The notes beneath the pieces were generated by a model that was given only the letters and a program-made list of their open reading frames with translations, ran no database searches and was not told the DNA's origin. From NCBI GenBank assembly GCA_948567375.1, contig OX419756.1:59162333-59226332 (forward strand): a DNA stretch of 64,000 nucleotides, given 5' to 3'. Of this stretch, positions 23,752-36,106 are shown in pieces (within the stretch, counting starts at the first letter, position 1; each line of letters starts with the position of its first letter). This stretch comes from Lunularia cruciata (taxonomy: Eukaryota; Streptophyta; Marchantiopsida; Lunulariales; Lunulariaceae). Made by a program: the position numbers and the translations under genes.

Positions 23752-23827
23752 TGCCAAGCGATGAAGTCTCTCCATCCTGGCGAAAAGATATCTTTTCGCC
23801 AGGATGGGGAGACTTCATCGCTTGGCA
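23752..23827. repeat. 76-bp near-perfect palindrome without spacer
   Basis: Two 38-bp arms meet at 23789/23790 with no loop. Only one position is mispaired (T at 23771 against the G opposite; CTCTCC versus the mirror of GGGGAG). The symmetry stops abruptly at both ends. The plus-strand frame 23748-23954 reads through both arms and is a by-product. The centre is AAGATATCTT. Confidence 0.95.
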
Positions 23828-24738
23828 GGATCCATTTCCCTTGATTGCAAATTTCACATGCAATCAACCAGATCCCTATCATCTTGCACAAACTTTTTTG
23901 TTTCACAAGTTTGCTGTCTTTCTAGGAGAATCCCAAATCTGCGTACTGGTGTGACTCTTGAACCTTTGCACAGTTGAGTGCCATGCAGGAACAGAAGGTT
24001 TGGAACTTTCCGCACCTTCATGGGGGTATCACATGGCCAAGATTAGTGATCTTGTCAACACTAGAGCTCCAAATTCATGAGTGGTGGGGCCTCGCGAGCA
24101 GTGCACTCATGCCTAGAGGAAAGTAGAAAAGGATTTCTATCAGCTTGTTAAAGCCGTACTGCACTTTGACTTTGGTCGAAAAAAATCAGCAGCATACCGG
24201 AATAAGCGACAGAGGGGATATTATGTCACGAGGTTCAGTAAATACCAAGATATAGGGGACTTTTGTACGAACCGAGGATCTGGAAAGTGATTTCATCTGA
24301 CGTATTGGTAGATTTTTATCTATCTATACATCAACACACGTTACGGTAGATAGATAGATACTGTATGCTTTTCTGGGGATATAATTGCATAGTCTATGGT
24401 GATGTCTCAAAAATCTAACGCAACCGTCGCAGGCATTTCGATTTGAAGATGAAGTCCGTCTGAGCATGACTTCCACACGATGGCAAGCATGCGGCCAGAA
24501 GTAATATAAGTAATTTCTAGTTCCTTGAGCAAATGTGTCCAGTGTGGTAATGCTTGAGAGCTCCTTGGCTCCTCACAATTGTGAACGAACAGAAATATAT
24601 AGCACGAAGGAAAGGGGAAAAAGGAGTACATAGCACCAAGGGGTGCAAGAGGAAAACCGAGCACGGTAACCAACGAAACCTAGGGGTCACAAACTGAAGC
24701 AGAACCAAGGTTCCCAAGCCAACCCAAGGGGGAGTGGG

Positions 24739-25083
24739 CTAGTTAGTGGTAGGACCAGATCCATCAGTCCCACGCTTACTGAAAAAGAATCTCCCGTTAG
24801 CAAAATAATGGCGAAGATAATGTGAAGAAACTGGATCCGACTCCCACATATTCTTAGGAAAGATCGAGGTGTTGTTAGACACAAACCCACCCTCCCCATC
24901 TCCCCCCGCCCCCCGGCCAAGTGCATTTGAAATATGCTGATGTAAAGCCCCTTCAAAGGCTATAGTGAACCGTAGCCTTTTGGGAGAGGAAAGAGGGATT
25001 TGGTGGGACGTCACGCATATTTTACTACATGTATACCCAGCCAACCGCCTCGAGTCCGGGTGCTGGACCTCCCAAGTTCTCAT
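24739..25083 (-). CDS. Possible uncharacterised ORF, 114 residues
   Basis: An ATG-to-stop frame with a basic first half, a Gly-rich patch (around residues 57-67) and an aromatic, Asn/Ser-containing second half ending shortly after a FFFSKRG segment. It has no signal peptide, transmembrane segment or motif I recognise. It is one of the longer frames in the GC-balanced island and its composition looks more protein-like than its neighbours. Overlapping minus-strand frames (24687-24956, 24517-24717) compete with it. It could be an exon, a decayed transposon piece or chance. Confidence 0.2.
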   Translation of the reverse strand: MRTWEVQHPDSRRLAGYTCSKICVTSHQIPLSSPKRLRFTIAFEGALHQHISNALGRGAGGDGEGGFVSNNTSIFPKNMWESDPVSSHYLRHYFANGRFFFSKRGTDGSGPTTN

Positions 25084-27692
25084 CTACCCAAGCAATTAAT
25101 AGAACACATGTTTGTCGTCCTTCTCACCGCCCTATGGTAGGTGGGATAAAATAGCAGCTGCATATAAGAAACTATTTCCAGTAGTTAGAAGAATTGTGGA
25201 GCATCCTGTATCTCCCGAGTTAAGTCAGATGTTTGACCAGTCCACTGATTTCTCAAACTCAGTGAAAGATATGTCAGTTCTGTAACATACGTACGATACT
25301 ACCTTGTACAAGTAAGTAGCACCAACAGCAGCAACTTCTAGTACAACCCACACAGTTTCCACATCGAAGATCTACGATCATCGAAAATCTAAGACTTTCT
25401 GGAAATCAGTTCACTTAAATGCTCTTCCTCCAGTTTCGGTTACAGATTGGAGTAGAGAGAAAACCCAAACACAATGCAGGAGGTGTTCGCTCAATCGGGA
25501 GATCTAGTTGACGATATCCGTCAATTATAGGGTGGTGCACCTGCACAACAAGTATTAATAATCAACACACACCACCCTAGAAGAACTAATAGAGTACATT
25601 AGACAGACGGGAAGAAGAAGTAGGAGAAGAAGAAGACGACGCGGCGAAGGGGAGCCTTGCATCTTCAATCAATTCAGTCCTTTCTGAACAACTTATTGTG
25701 TCCTCGTGCTTACTTACAGATAACGGGAATATTGATAAAGTGGAGTCTCTGCTGTCAAAGATCCGTCATTGACGTTCCACATTGTCACTTTCAGCCCCTT
25801 ATTAAGGATTCCCTACTTCCAACTCCAGACTTTTAAAACCACTGGAGTGGCTTGACCAGTACAATTGTACCGAACTCTGGCAATGCTGTTTCATGTGTTT
25901 GATTTCTAAAGCTTCTCCAACAGAAACCTGCTATATTCAATTCCTAAAGTCCTATTAAAAAGCATAGATCTCCTTTTCATTCAAGTCTCATTGATACCGC
26001 ACCTGCTGATTCCCTCCTCATTCGCTGCGCATTTCCCATTATATTTCGGGCAGACACCCTAAAAGGTCCTGACCCGGGAAAAAGTAGAACCTTCTCCTCC
26101 TGCTGATCCTACTCGACACCTGCAAAAAATCTAAATCGACGGTTCTTCGTGGATCGGACGAGTTTTACTTTACTCGTGCTGGACTGAAACAGGACATCGA
26201 TTCAATCAAGTGAAAAGGCACAGACAGCACGGTTCAGTAAGGTGGAAAGTTACCCCACTCGTCTGCAACTTCACGAGTTACTGTACTGACTCTAAAGTGC
26301 TCTTTCAAAGACTTTCAAGGGGCAAAAGCTGAGCCTTGGATGTTGTGGTGCAGGAAATTGTTACAGTACAGTAATATCTTAATCGAATCCTGCGTACCTG
26401 GACTCGACTTGCGGGGCCTCGTAATTGAGGTGTAGAAAAGCGGAAAAGCTCTTTTTTGACCTCAATGACGAGTAACCAAATTGACAGACGACCGTCTTCT
26501 CTTTCTTCTTTCTTTCTTCCTATGTTCCACCCTGGCACGAGGCTATTCTAACTACTGTATCTACTCAAGATTGGTAGTCAGCCCCTTTTGAGTCATGAAT
26601 GCAGCAGCAGCCTCGTCCCCTGTACGTATTATCTCCAACATGTTCTTACACAGGAAAAGACATACACAGGAATGTGTATGTACTCCACTGCTGCAAGACT
26701 GGAATTTTGTTCTCATTCTTCCTCGCCAGCATCAGGAGTGTACAGTATGAGACTATGAAAGCATTAAGCATATACTGTATTCTCTTCCGGAGGAACGACT
26801 ACGCTGTGCTGTTACATGTGAGAGAGTGCAATGCGTCTTCTCCCACCTTAAAATCTCCGCTATACTCTCTATATCCTTCTCAATCGACCTTACGCATCGT
26901 TCTACTGTAATGTACCTCACTCTCCGGCCATTGCCGTTATATTTAGGCTGTCTTAAAAGAGGTAGTCAATTTGTGTTCGCTCTAAATTCGAACAACTAGT
27001 AGGAGTAGTTTATAAAGAACGGTGGTCTTGCCTCCTTCCCTCTTGTTGTAGGTCTGTATGGAACTGGCATTCAATTCGAACTATTTCTGTGGTCACAGTC
27101 GCTCTCAGCAAATCAGCCTCTTCATATGAAGATGAATGCACATGGTCCCCATATGATAATAACCTTGTCCGCAACTTGTGTGATCAAGAATTAGGCAGCA
27201 GCAGCAGCCTCGTAACTATGGGGCCAATGTCGGCCGACAAGCAGCCCAATAAAAAGTCAATGAGTTCCTATAATCAATACAGCATACAATACGTCCGGCA
27301 ATCACACAGCAGATTCGAGTGGGATAGTCGCTTGGCCTATAGTCTAGATTGTCCCAAGACGATGTAGATTTGATCGGAATTATGTGGCTCTGTTTATTTT
27401 TCGTTTACGCAAGTTTGACCTTCGTGTTCTATGGTGTTGCCTCAAAAGTAAGGATACGGGTGCGAAGGAACCCTTTGGACAAATCACGAGTCCCAAAACC
27501 CACACCCATGTGGTTTTCCTACTCACGAAAGTCCAAAGCAGTTTGGAAACCGCGGTTGTCGATGGCAGCTACGGAAGGAAGATATTAGTAGACTCTCCAC
27601 TACGCGTTGCATCTTTCGCAGTTCATTGGTGTAGCCCGAGGAGCATTGTACGTGGACACGAGGACTCCAAAGTAGAAATTTTCAACGAAGTT

Positions 27693-27726
27693 GAGCCGCT
27701 TGCGCTGAGACAAGCGCAAGCGGCTC
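27693..27726. repeat. Perfect 14-bp hairpin, 6-nt loop
   Basis: GAGCCGCTTGCGCT pairs with 27713-27726 around the loop GAGACA. GC-rich, so a stable stem. It is not followed by a T run and there is no upstream gene, so I do not call it a terminator. Confidence 0.9.
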
Positions 27727-27990
27727 CGCCGTGTTCTGCTCGACACAACTTTTAGTGCGCGAGTCGAGCGGAACTAGTCGAGAAATAGAGAAACGAACCG
27801 TACTATGATTGAGACCGTGTGGAGGTGGACAACTTCAACATTTCGACACTTGTCATCCTGTTAGTATCACTCGAAGATCAAGGTTCTTTCAATGCAACTT
27901 CGGCACGATGTACTCTCGAACCTTTCGGTTGTGAGGTGGCTTGTCATTCTCATAAACGTGTCAAATATGGTATATTCCCTATCGATATCT

Positions 27991-28033
27991 AAACAAGCGA
28001 AGAATCCTAGTTCTAGGATTTCTTCGCTTGTTT
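27991..28033. repeat. 20/21-bp hairpin with 2-nt loop
   Basis: Left arm 27991-28010 and right arm 28013-28033 are complementary apart from one extra base in the right arm; the loop is TT. It lies about 50 bp before dispersed-repeat copy B. Confidence 0.9.
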
Positions 28034-28083
28034 ACATGTATGTTGGCTGGAATGTTATCTTAAGGTTTAGTTATAGAAAACAC

Positions 28084-28190
28084 TTAGGTGTGGTTGGGCG
28101 GATTTTTCATATCGATACTATTGGGGCTTAGCCCCATTTTACTTCTTTTGTCTCTCTTGTTTGGCGGCTTCATGGGTCTTCCTCTCCTTC
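28084..28190 (-). repeat. Dispersed repeat, copy B
   Basis: Inverted relative to copy A (17913-17985) and in the same orientation as copy C (755-860). Contains TTGGGGCTTAGCCCC at 28121-28135. Homology with copy C extends upstream from the shared core to the CTTAGGTG box at about 28084. Confidence 0.75.
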
Positions 28191-31100
28191 ATGTGTTATA
28201 CACGGTAGCCTTTTTCGCTTTAGTGATAGAAAACACTCTTATTATAAACATATTATAATTATAGACATGTTTCTCTCTTTTGAGAGTCCGTCAAAACACG
28301 TGAAACATATGAATACTGGAAAATATAGATATTTACGCAAGATTGAAAGAAAATGAGAGATTGTAACTATCTACACAAGATTGAAAACAAAAGAACTAAA
28401 ATTGATTGTGAAATTCAGTAACACTACTAATTCTGATTACCACAATGCTTGTTCAAGTCCACAAAGCCTCCATCCTAGCCTAAGCACAACAAAGTAATCC
28501 CACTACTTGCACACAAAATCCGGTATCAATACTCTCATTTAGGAAGCATGATAATCAAATAATACATCAAAGCTAAAGCTTCTAATATACATTGATTGGG
28601 AGATGATTTCTTATATGCTTTTAACTTTTGTGGGACGACTATATATCTTACCATAGACTAGAGGATCCAGTACATTCCATTCTTGTCTTGCTTTGAAGTG
28701 AAGTTATTTATAGATTGGGAATATATTTTCCTTGTATGATCCTCAATCATGATATACCGGAGGCTGAGGTTGATTTGAGATCTACCAAAGTGTTGTACAA
28801 TTTGCTATCCTTATACCCAATTAGGACATTTCAACTTGGGTTGTGAAAAGACTTCTGAAAAAAATACGTAGAGGACAATCTAAGAGTTAAAAAACAAATT
28901 AGCTTACCATATCATATAATCTACTATGTGCACAACTCTTGCAATGTCTCTTCAACTATACTAAATTATTGTGATGTGTGAAATCATAGTAGTTCATATG
29001 CTAATGTGGTGATTACTTTGAAGCTAGATACCATGTCAAAGATATCTTCCTGCACAAATGACTAAGTGTTATTGTGCTTGTATTTCTTTATGTGAAATTT
29101 GTGAGGAATGCTTGCAATTGCTAAGGTGTGAGTTTGCAGAGTGTCGAAGTCCTTGAGCATCCTTTAATCCTTCAAGGACTATTGATGGTCCCAAAGTAAG
29201 TTGAAACTTCTAAATCTTGTCTTGGGTGAGTTTATTCATAATCTTAACATTTCTCTTCTTCTCTACCTTGGCATTTTCTCTTTAGAAAAGGAAATAATAT
29301 ATAAGGTTGGGTTAAACTACAACCTCTTTACCATCTCCTTGCCCTTCTTGCTCTTTGGCTTCCTACCTCCAACCTTATATTTTGGAATTGATAGTTTCTT
29401 CTCACATCATTGTCCTATTGGAAATTACAAAGTAGATTTCTAATTCATGGAAGTTCATAAAGATACAGATAATAATAAGGATCTAAAGTTAAGATGCTTA
29501 ACTTACCAATAATTTCTCATAGTGAAAATAGTGTTTGTGTGGCTTCTTCTTGGTTGAATAAAGAGGATATATCTTCAGTGCCTCCTCCTTGTTCCTAGCT
29601 GACCTTCTACCTTTGACACTCCTTGCATATTGTTATTGAGTGTTAGATTCTTAATAGCAACACAAGTAAAATCACCCAATACCATCTCATGAAGAACTTC
29701 TTAAATGTCCCCTAGTAGGATTGCTTTATTCCCTCTTGGGCTCAGAGCTCTTTTATCTCTATACTTTGCTTTGCTTCACATGGCAAAGATCTTTCTATTG
29801 CACTTCCCACATCTCCTACATCTCTTACATGTAGAAGATGATTGGAAATATGTTATCATGCAATATTTTTCTTCTCTATTGTAGATCTTGGGATTGTCAC
29901 CAAACTCTTGATAATGAGACTTTCCTTTAAATTCTATGCCTTGGCATCTCTCTTCAAACAATCATAAATTCAAATACTATATCTTCTAATTTTTAACATA
30001 TAAAGATAAAATTATATGTCATTTTATCATTTGTTGTCAAAATGCATGTCTCCTTGCTAAGCTCACCATAAGCAAAGCAAGAGTATAAAACCATTGAAGG
30101 TCAAAGGAGCTAAACTTGTTCAATAAATTTTTAAGTAATCGTTTTAGTATGGTTCCTATCAAGTATATAATACATTTAATTATTTGTTGGAGTCAATGAT
30201 ATCAAAGTTCTTCCTGAATTCAAGTTACTTATGTAAACCCACCACCACTATGAGCATGTTGTGAAAGTGGATGTTAACTCTCAATATCTTGTTGGTTAGC
30301 AGTATGTAAGGTTTTTATTTTGGTACAAAATTTGGAATGGAGATAAGTTCTTCTTCATTAGCCTCTACATGTGACACTTAGTTAAGATAATTCTGAGATT
30401 TTTTGCTTTACCAAGGAATATGCCTTAATATAATATGAATCTGGTTCCTCTTGAAGTTTTCAAGGTTTTTCAATTCCATCTTATTGAGCTCCTTGAAGTT
30501 CTTTTGTGCTTTTTTTAGTCTTAGTGAAGTGAAATTGGCAACCAATACATTTCACTCAATCTACTACCAACAATGGAAGGCTTCTTGGGTAGATTTTTGT
30601 CTTCCAAAGATGAGTCCAGTAACTCAATTACCCTAGCAACCTTCTTGTGATGTTAGCTCCTACTCCCTCCTAACCAACCTCTTGCTTGGAATATTGCAAG
30701 AGGTATTTGAGCCAAAGCTTTGAGCTTCAATGACATATGTCTCTAGTTGTTAAATATAGCTTTTCTCAAGTTCCTTGAAGTTACGATAAAATAAGCTTCT
30801 ACTTGTGTGGTATTTTGGAAAGTATCAAGCTTCACAATCTTTGCATATAAGAAAAAATCTTTTAAAAGGAATCAAAGATAGGCTACATTATGTGTGGTAC
30901 CTTGGAAAATAACAAGCTTCATTATATATGCCTATAAGAAGAAAAAAGAGATAAGAGTCTAAGGAGAAAACCACTTAAATCATAAAATACAAAGAACAAT
31001 TTTCTACAAGTAGCTTAATTGAAAAAAATCACAAGGTGTTATTCATATAAAACCTCAAGAAAAAAGTACTCAATGATACAAGAAAATTACAAAAATGGTG

Positions 31101-34100
31101 CCAAACTTTGGAGAAAAGACTAGTTTACACATTCATATTGTGCATACATAAAGCTATGTATATTTTGTGCAACTTGATGAACATACAAATGTTATGCACA
31201 AACATTCATAGCATTATGTGCATAGTATACTCCATGCATAAAAAAGGAAAATTTTAGACAAACAAAATTAAGCCTAATTTTACTAAAAGACATTCTACCT
31301 AGTCCCCAAGATTTTCATTTCCATTATCAACACTAGCCCTTTTGAGGACAAGCTTTGCATGTATAGCTTCATCTAAACCTTGTAAAGAATAAGTGCTTTG
31401 TTTGCATAAAAATGGTAGAACTGAAAATTCCACCACAACAAACCACACAATGATGCTCTTGATAGTGAGACTGATTTAATAAATTTTGGTCTTCTTCCTA
31501 AATTCCTCCAAGAACACATGGTAACATTAATTTTTCAATATTGTATCATCCATCATCCATAGAGTAGATGGTTAATAATACTTACTTTGCAATCATATCA
31601 CACATCAATCAAAGGATTTTTATGATCCTTTAGATCTATGGAGTTTATTTAAGAATATCAAGACTATAATTTTAAGAAACAATGAAATTCTTGAAATTTA
31701 TGAGGAAAGAGACTTTGAAAATCAATAACACTAAGAAAAGAAGAATTTTTTACCTTTGCAAGAATTGTACCAAGAAGGAAAAGAAAGTGATTTTAGAAAC
31801 ATGTTAAACAAAATAAATGACTACTAGTCATGTTCCTTATATAGTCCATAAGGTGTATCTTTGACTAATGCTCCAATTTTAGGTTAAGAACTAATTTTTG
31901 GATAATCTCAGGTATATTTTCTATAAATACCTAACATTAGCCTACAAATTCTAGGTCAACTATCACCTTGATCAGATTTTAGAAAGGAAAAAATTTTCTT
32001 GTATCATTCTTCATCTCCCAAGTTCTCTATTTTGAAAAAAATGGATCTTCTAGATTAAATGGATCAAATTGAGTGAAGTATACATAAAGAAAAAAATTAA
32101 CATTTATTTTCAGTCCATTTTTTATTTGATAAAGAATTTTCAAACAAATTTGGTAGTCTTCTTTTCACTTTGATTACCAAAGCTATCAAGTGTCATACTA
32201 GTAGTCTCCTACCAGTCATGGCCTATTTCAAGCATTTAAAATCGGTTCTTCAAGTGCATGATATGAATTTGCAAGATATTGCTTTTTACCACCCTAAAAG
32301 AACACAAAGTGAAACACAACAACAAAGTATGTACACTATCTTAGGTATCAAAAGTGGTTTACCTTAGTGAACCTAGATTACACCACCACAAACTATAACA
32401 AGTCTTTAGGTGTAGAAAGCACGACCCAAAAGAAGATAAATGAGTTGGATTTATGCACACAAAGTCCAAATCTAGGGCTACTTCTATTCTTTTGATTCAT
32501 AGATCAAGAGAGATTTTCTCTTTTGCATCTTGTCAAGTAAATTTGAATAAATAGAGGTGGTTCCTCCAAAGCTATTTATTGGGGTTATTAACAACTTTGT
32601 ACATTTCATTACAATCAAGAGTTTGAGTATGAGCACAATGTGTATTCAAAAACAACTTCTAAAATTTCAAGTTTTGGACAAGTTGGGTTCTAATTTTAGT
32701 GGTGACATAGTTTCATAGCTTTGTCTAAAATTTTTAGCTCTTCTCTTGTTGCTAAAATGGAAAATGACTATCACATGTAAGGCTTTGATCTTTTATATTT
32801 GAGTTTCCATATCCTATCCAAATTAACAAAAGTCATCTAAACTCAACTGCTCAAACAATGATGTTATCTTGAACCATCTATGCAAGTATGGTTGCACTTA
32901 GATGAGATAGAAGATACTCCCTTCAATAAAAAATTTAATTTGCACTAAGGGAAGGTATGGCTAGTGATGCTTTTTCTACTCTTTTCACAATAAATTAATA
33001 AAATTGAAATCCTTCAAAACTAGATATTTCATAAGAATTAAAAGAAAAGTAACCATGTGTTAGTGAGGCCTTTGTCCATAGGTTTATTTCCAATAAATCC
33101 TCCAAGGAGCTATAGTATATGTATTTAAATCTATCTTGATAAATGAAAATGATGGTAGATGTCATAGATGATTGAGCTAAACATCAACTCATCAACTCAT
33201 TTCATAAGTATTTCATAACTTTCCAAATCACATTAAAAGTGAATGACAAATAATAAAGGGTGCAAGATACCAAATAAGGTTACCAAGCAAAAAGTATACA
33301 AATACTACAAATCCAACATAAGAGATGAGGATCTTTATAGCATACTAAATTCTCTATAGTCTAAAAAAATGCATATAAGTTGTAGTGTTTAGATCTTATA
33401 GAGTTTAAATTTATTGTGTAAACTTAAGTTTAATGACAAACAATATTATATAGTTTTTCCTTATGAAGAGGGTAATTTTGTTAAAAAAATAATAATTCTC
33501 TTCTTTTATATAATTCTACTAACATGTTTTTCTATAGGTAGCTTGAAGGTTGTGTGCATGATGATGTATTTCCTTTGATTTTATTACTTCATATAGGAGG
33601 AATTTTGGTTAACAATAATCTGTTATGTCATAGGAAGTACTCTACTTTGAAGGAATTTTCCTCCAAAATACTTGTACTATTGAAGGAAGGTTTGCCACAA
33701 GAAAGGAAAATGAAAGATTGGTCAAAGATATTTTGGATCCTCAAAGCACACAACAAGTAAATTAGAAAGATGACCATTTGGTACCAAGGTGCCAAACATG
33801 TGAGAAACCAACAAGTGAAAAAACCAAAGCCTTGGCTTTTAAAATAGGTTTTTTTACCACAAAGATCCTATTGCTAGCAAGAATTAATCTTGAAGTGATA
33901 AAAGTTGTAATAAATATGTAGAAATTGCAATTTGAGAGTCAAAATTATGTGAGTTGAGTGTGAGTGAATGATTTTGGAAAGTGAAATGTTAGGATTGGAT
34001 AGTGTCTTGCCTAAAGTCTTTGTGATTTGTATTTGGGGTAGTATTGGGGGAGGAATCTGGTATGGTTAAAGTAAAAACTAAAGAAGAAACACAACCTATG

Positions 34101-35425
34101 CATGAAAGGAAGAAGATAGATGTAGGACAGGCTTGAAGTAGTCAAGCTTCCAATCTAAGAGTTGAAGAAGATTAGGCATCATCTTCTTTGCATAAGTTCA
34201 AAGAACAAGAAGTGGTTTCCAAAGAGATTCCTCAATCTAGAGTACAAGTCCCTTTGATAAATGAGTATTTTATCACATAGATCTACAACCAATTCAAGGA
34301 GTTGTTTGACTAATACATGGAGTACACCATATTTGAGTTGGGGATATATGAGTTGAAGAAGCTAAGCAAGGTATTCTTAACAAGAACCAAAAGGACCAAA
34401 AGTAGGACAAGTTAGTTGAAGATTAAAAGGAACATGTATTGAGAAAGATTGCTAAGTGAAATAGAATCTAAGTATAGAGTAAGAGATCTCTAGTAGGTTA
34501 GATACCTTAGTTAGTAACTTAGCAAGTGAAAGGACTGTAGCAAGTGAAAGCAAGTTGGTATTACTTTGTTAGTAGTTGCCTCTGAGAAGGACTTAAGTTT
34601 CCTTCAAAGTAGTTTTTAGGTTCAATATTTCTGGTTTGGAGCAATAAGATGGTTCACTTAGTGTAACCATATGAGTTTAGCTTGACTATTAAGGTTGCCC
34701 AATTTGGTACTCATGTTTTTCATATTTGAAGATAAGAAGAGCAAAGGAAAGCTCTCCTTGTTATTAAAAATTTCTTTCACAAAGAGGGTGTGTGTTTGTA
34801 CTTATGTTTGTGTAATGAATCTTTACAATTGAAGTTATTGTACCAATTACATGTCTTGCATCTTTGACCCATGTTGTGTTTCTTTTATAATATTTGAGAA
34901 GCAATACCTAGAAAAGATCTTTTGATTTTGTAGTATTGACAAAAGTAAGGAATGTGCATACATATACAACATCTCTACACAAATTCATCTCTTTGAAAAG
35001 ACATGTTCCTTTGGAGAAGAAATTACGTGTTCTTTTGGAGCATGAAGTGATAGAGTTTAGAATAAAGAAACTAGATCTATGAACTTAATCATCACTCTAA
35101 ATTTAGTCCAACTATATTGTTTTTAAAATTTTTGTAATTTGCTATCTTGGGAAATTACACTCTTTTGTGACTTTTTTTGCCCAAGAGGTTAAACAAAAAA
35201 CAAAAAAGAATGATCTAAAGCTAATTTCCTATGTATCTAATCATTTCTTGACCTTACCTTTGTAGGTTAGACTTTTTACTTACTAAAATATTTCATTTTG
35301 GTTGTTGTAACAATCATTATTGAGTTATTATAGTTGGAAAAATATAATCAAAAGATAAAGTTAAATTTAAGACAAGAAAAATGCTTTACTCCTAGGATGT
35401 TGAAATTCTTGTTGTATATCAAGGT
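28191..35425. other. Long AT-rich region without recognisable genes
   Basis: Dense stops and low CpG throughout. Short frames at 29201-29443 (+), 29776-29961 (-; Cys/Lys/Arg-rich but no proper zinc-finger spacing), 32170-32367 (+) and 33554-33760 (+) show no family. Around 34.1-34.4 kb the plus strand reads as stop-interrupted Lys/Glu-rich sequence that may be an old gag-like relic. The right end should hold the downstream part of the minus-strand element whose gag is at 41.3-42.6 kb, but no reverse transcriptase or integrase motif is visible. Confidence 0.5.
35421..35425 (+). other. Target-site duplication AAGGT, left
   Basis: AAGGT directly before the 5' LTR is repeated at 41043-41047 directly after the 3' LTR. 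A perfect 5-bp duplication is the signature of Ty3 integrase. Confidence 0.95.
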
Positions 35426-35623
35426 TGTAACAATATGGAGTTGAGCGATGAAGTTAGTCAGGCTTGCGAAGTAGAGAATAAGACAAAATAGCCTAGAATA
35501 TTCTAGAAGCATCTAAGAAGCTTATTGGGAAGCTTCCCAACTAGTTAACTTGCACCCGAAGCAAGTAGCTTCTAAAAACTTCTAACTAGTTTAGCTTGCA
35601 CGCCAAGTAGGCGGCTTCTACAA

Positions 35624-35702
35624 GAAGCTTCTTGAGAAGCTTCCTGGTTAACTTGGCTTGCATTCCTAGAAAGCGGCTCAAGGAAGCTTCTTGAGAAGCT
35701 TC
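35624..35702 (+). promoter_or_regulatory. Duplicated heat-shock-element-like motif
   Basis: GAAGCTTCTTGAGAAGCTTC occurs at 35624-35643 and again at 35683-35702. It contains GAA-gc-TTC-tt-GAG, the alternating nGAAn/nTTCn pattern bound by heat-shock factors, with the third unit imperfect. It is also a near-perfect palindrome. The second copy ends 18 bp before the TATA box. The 3' LTR has both copies too (40833-40852, 40892-40911). Heat response is an inference. Confidence 0.5.
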
Positions 35703-35720
35703 AAGGGTCTTGTATGCTAC

Positions 35721-35729
35721 CTATAAATA
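35721..35729 (+). promoter_or_regulatory. TATA box of the 5' LTR
   Basis: CTATAAATA, a near-consensus plant TATA element, conserved in the 3' LTR at about 40931-40939. Confidence 0.75.
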
Positions 35730-35833
35730 CCAAAGCCAAAGCTCATGCGAGGCACTCGGAGTTTTCCCTCATTCAAGTGTCCCAATGTGAGTTTCCATCT
35801 CTTATTTCTCTCCTCGGTTTTGGTCTTTTACAT

Positions 35834-35845
35834 TGGTATCAGAGC
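35834..35845 (+). other. Primer binding site (initiator Met tRNA)
   Basis: TGGTATCAGAGC, one base after the LTR end. It is complementary to the 3' end of plant initiator Met tRNA and is the usual priming site of Ty3 elements. Confidence 0.95.
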
Positions 35846-36106
35846 AGGAATGGGATGGATGGAATTTATGAACCACCAAATCCACTTCCGCCAAACCATT
35901 GGGACTTTCATGTCCAGATATTACCAAAGCATCATTTCACACAACTCATCACCCCGCGCTTAGGGCAAGATTTTCTACATATGATCACCGTGTCAGGGGA
36001 ACCCTTGATACTTCCAATTGTAACTTATGGAGAATGGTGGACGTGTTGTATCTATGTGTTAATCAACTAGATAAATTGAGGGTAGTGGAATAGAGTAGTA
36101 GAAATG

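Larger units (their letters stand above)
18700..28083. other. Long GC-balanced island III without recognisable genes
   Basis: About 9.4 kb of more balanced composition with frequent CG dinucleotides, unlike the AT-rich, CpG-poor DNA on both sides. No frame exceeds about 124 codons and none matches a family I know, including retrotransposon pol motifs. The largest candidates are 24739-25083 (minus, 114 residues), 21637-21963 (minus, 108), 26599-26910 (+, 103), 27089-27367 (+, 92) and 27384-27755 (+, 123). The 27.1-27.8 kb frames overlap each other, so at most one could be real. The most CpG-dense part, about 19.6-20.7 kb, has the look of a plant promoter or 5' region, but no convincing gene follows. 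Small exons of an intron-rich gene cannot be excluded by eye. Confidence 0.5.
35426..35832 (+). repeat. 5' LTR, 407 bp
   Basis: TGTAACAATATGGA ... TTTTACA. Contains two identical HSE-like 20-mers (35624-35643 and 35683-35702) and a TATA box at 35721-35729, followed by a CTCATTCAAG region where transcription would begin. Related to the solo LTR at 10395-10876. Confidence 0.95.

Noticed and set aside
23748..23954. 68-residue frame across the 76-bp palindrome
   Set aside because: Half of its start is generated by the palindrome itself; no protein similarity recognised.
25530..25586. GGGTGGTG/CACCACCC inverted words as a miniature transposon
   Set aside because: Arms of about 10 bp, no target duplication and no second copy in the window.
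27693..27726. GC-rich hairpin as a transcription terminator
   Set aside because: No T run follows, and intrinsic terminators of bacterial type are not expected in nuclear plant DNA.
29776..29961. Cys/Arg-rich minus-strand frame as a zinc finger or FAR1-like transposase
   Set aside because: The cysteine spacing matches no zinc-finger type and neighbouring sequence shows no transposase motif.
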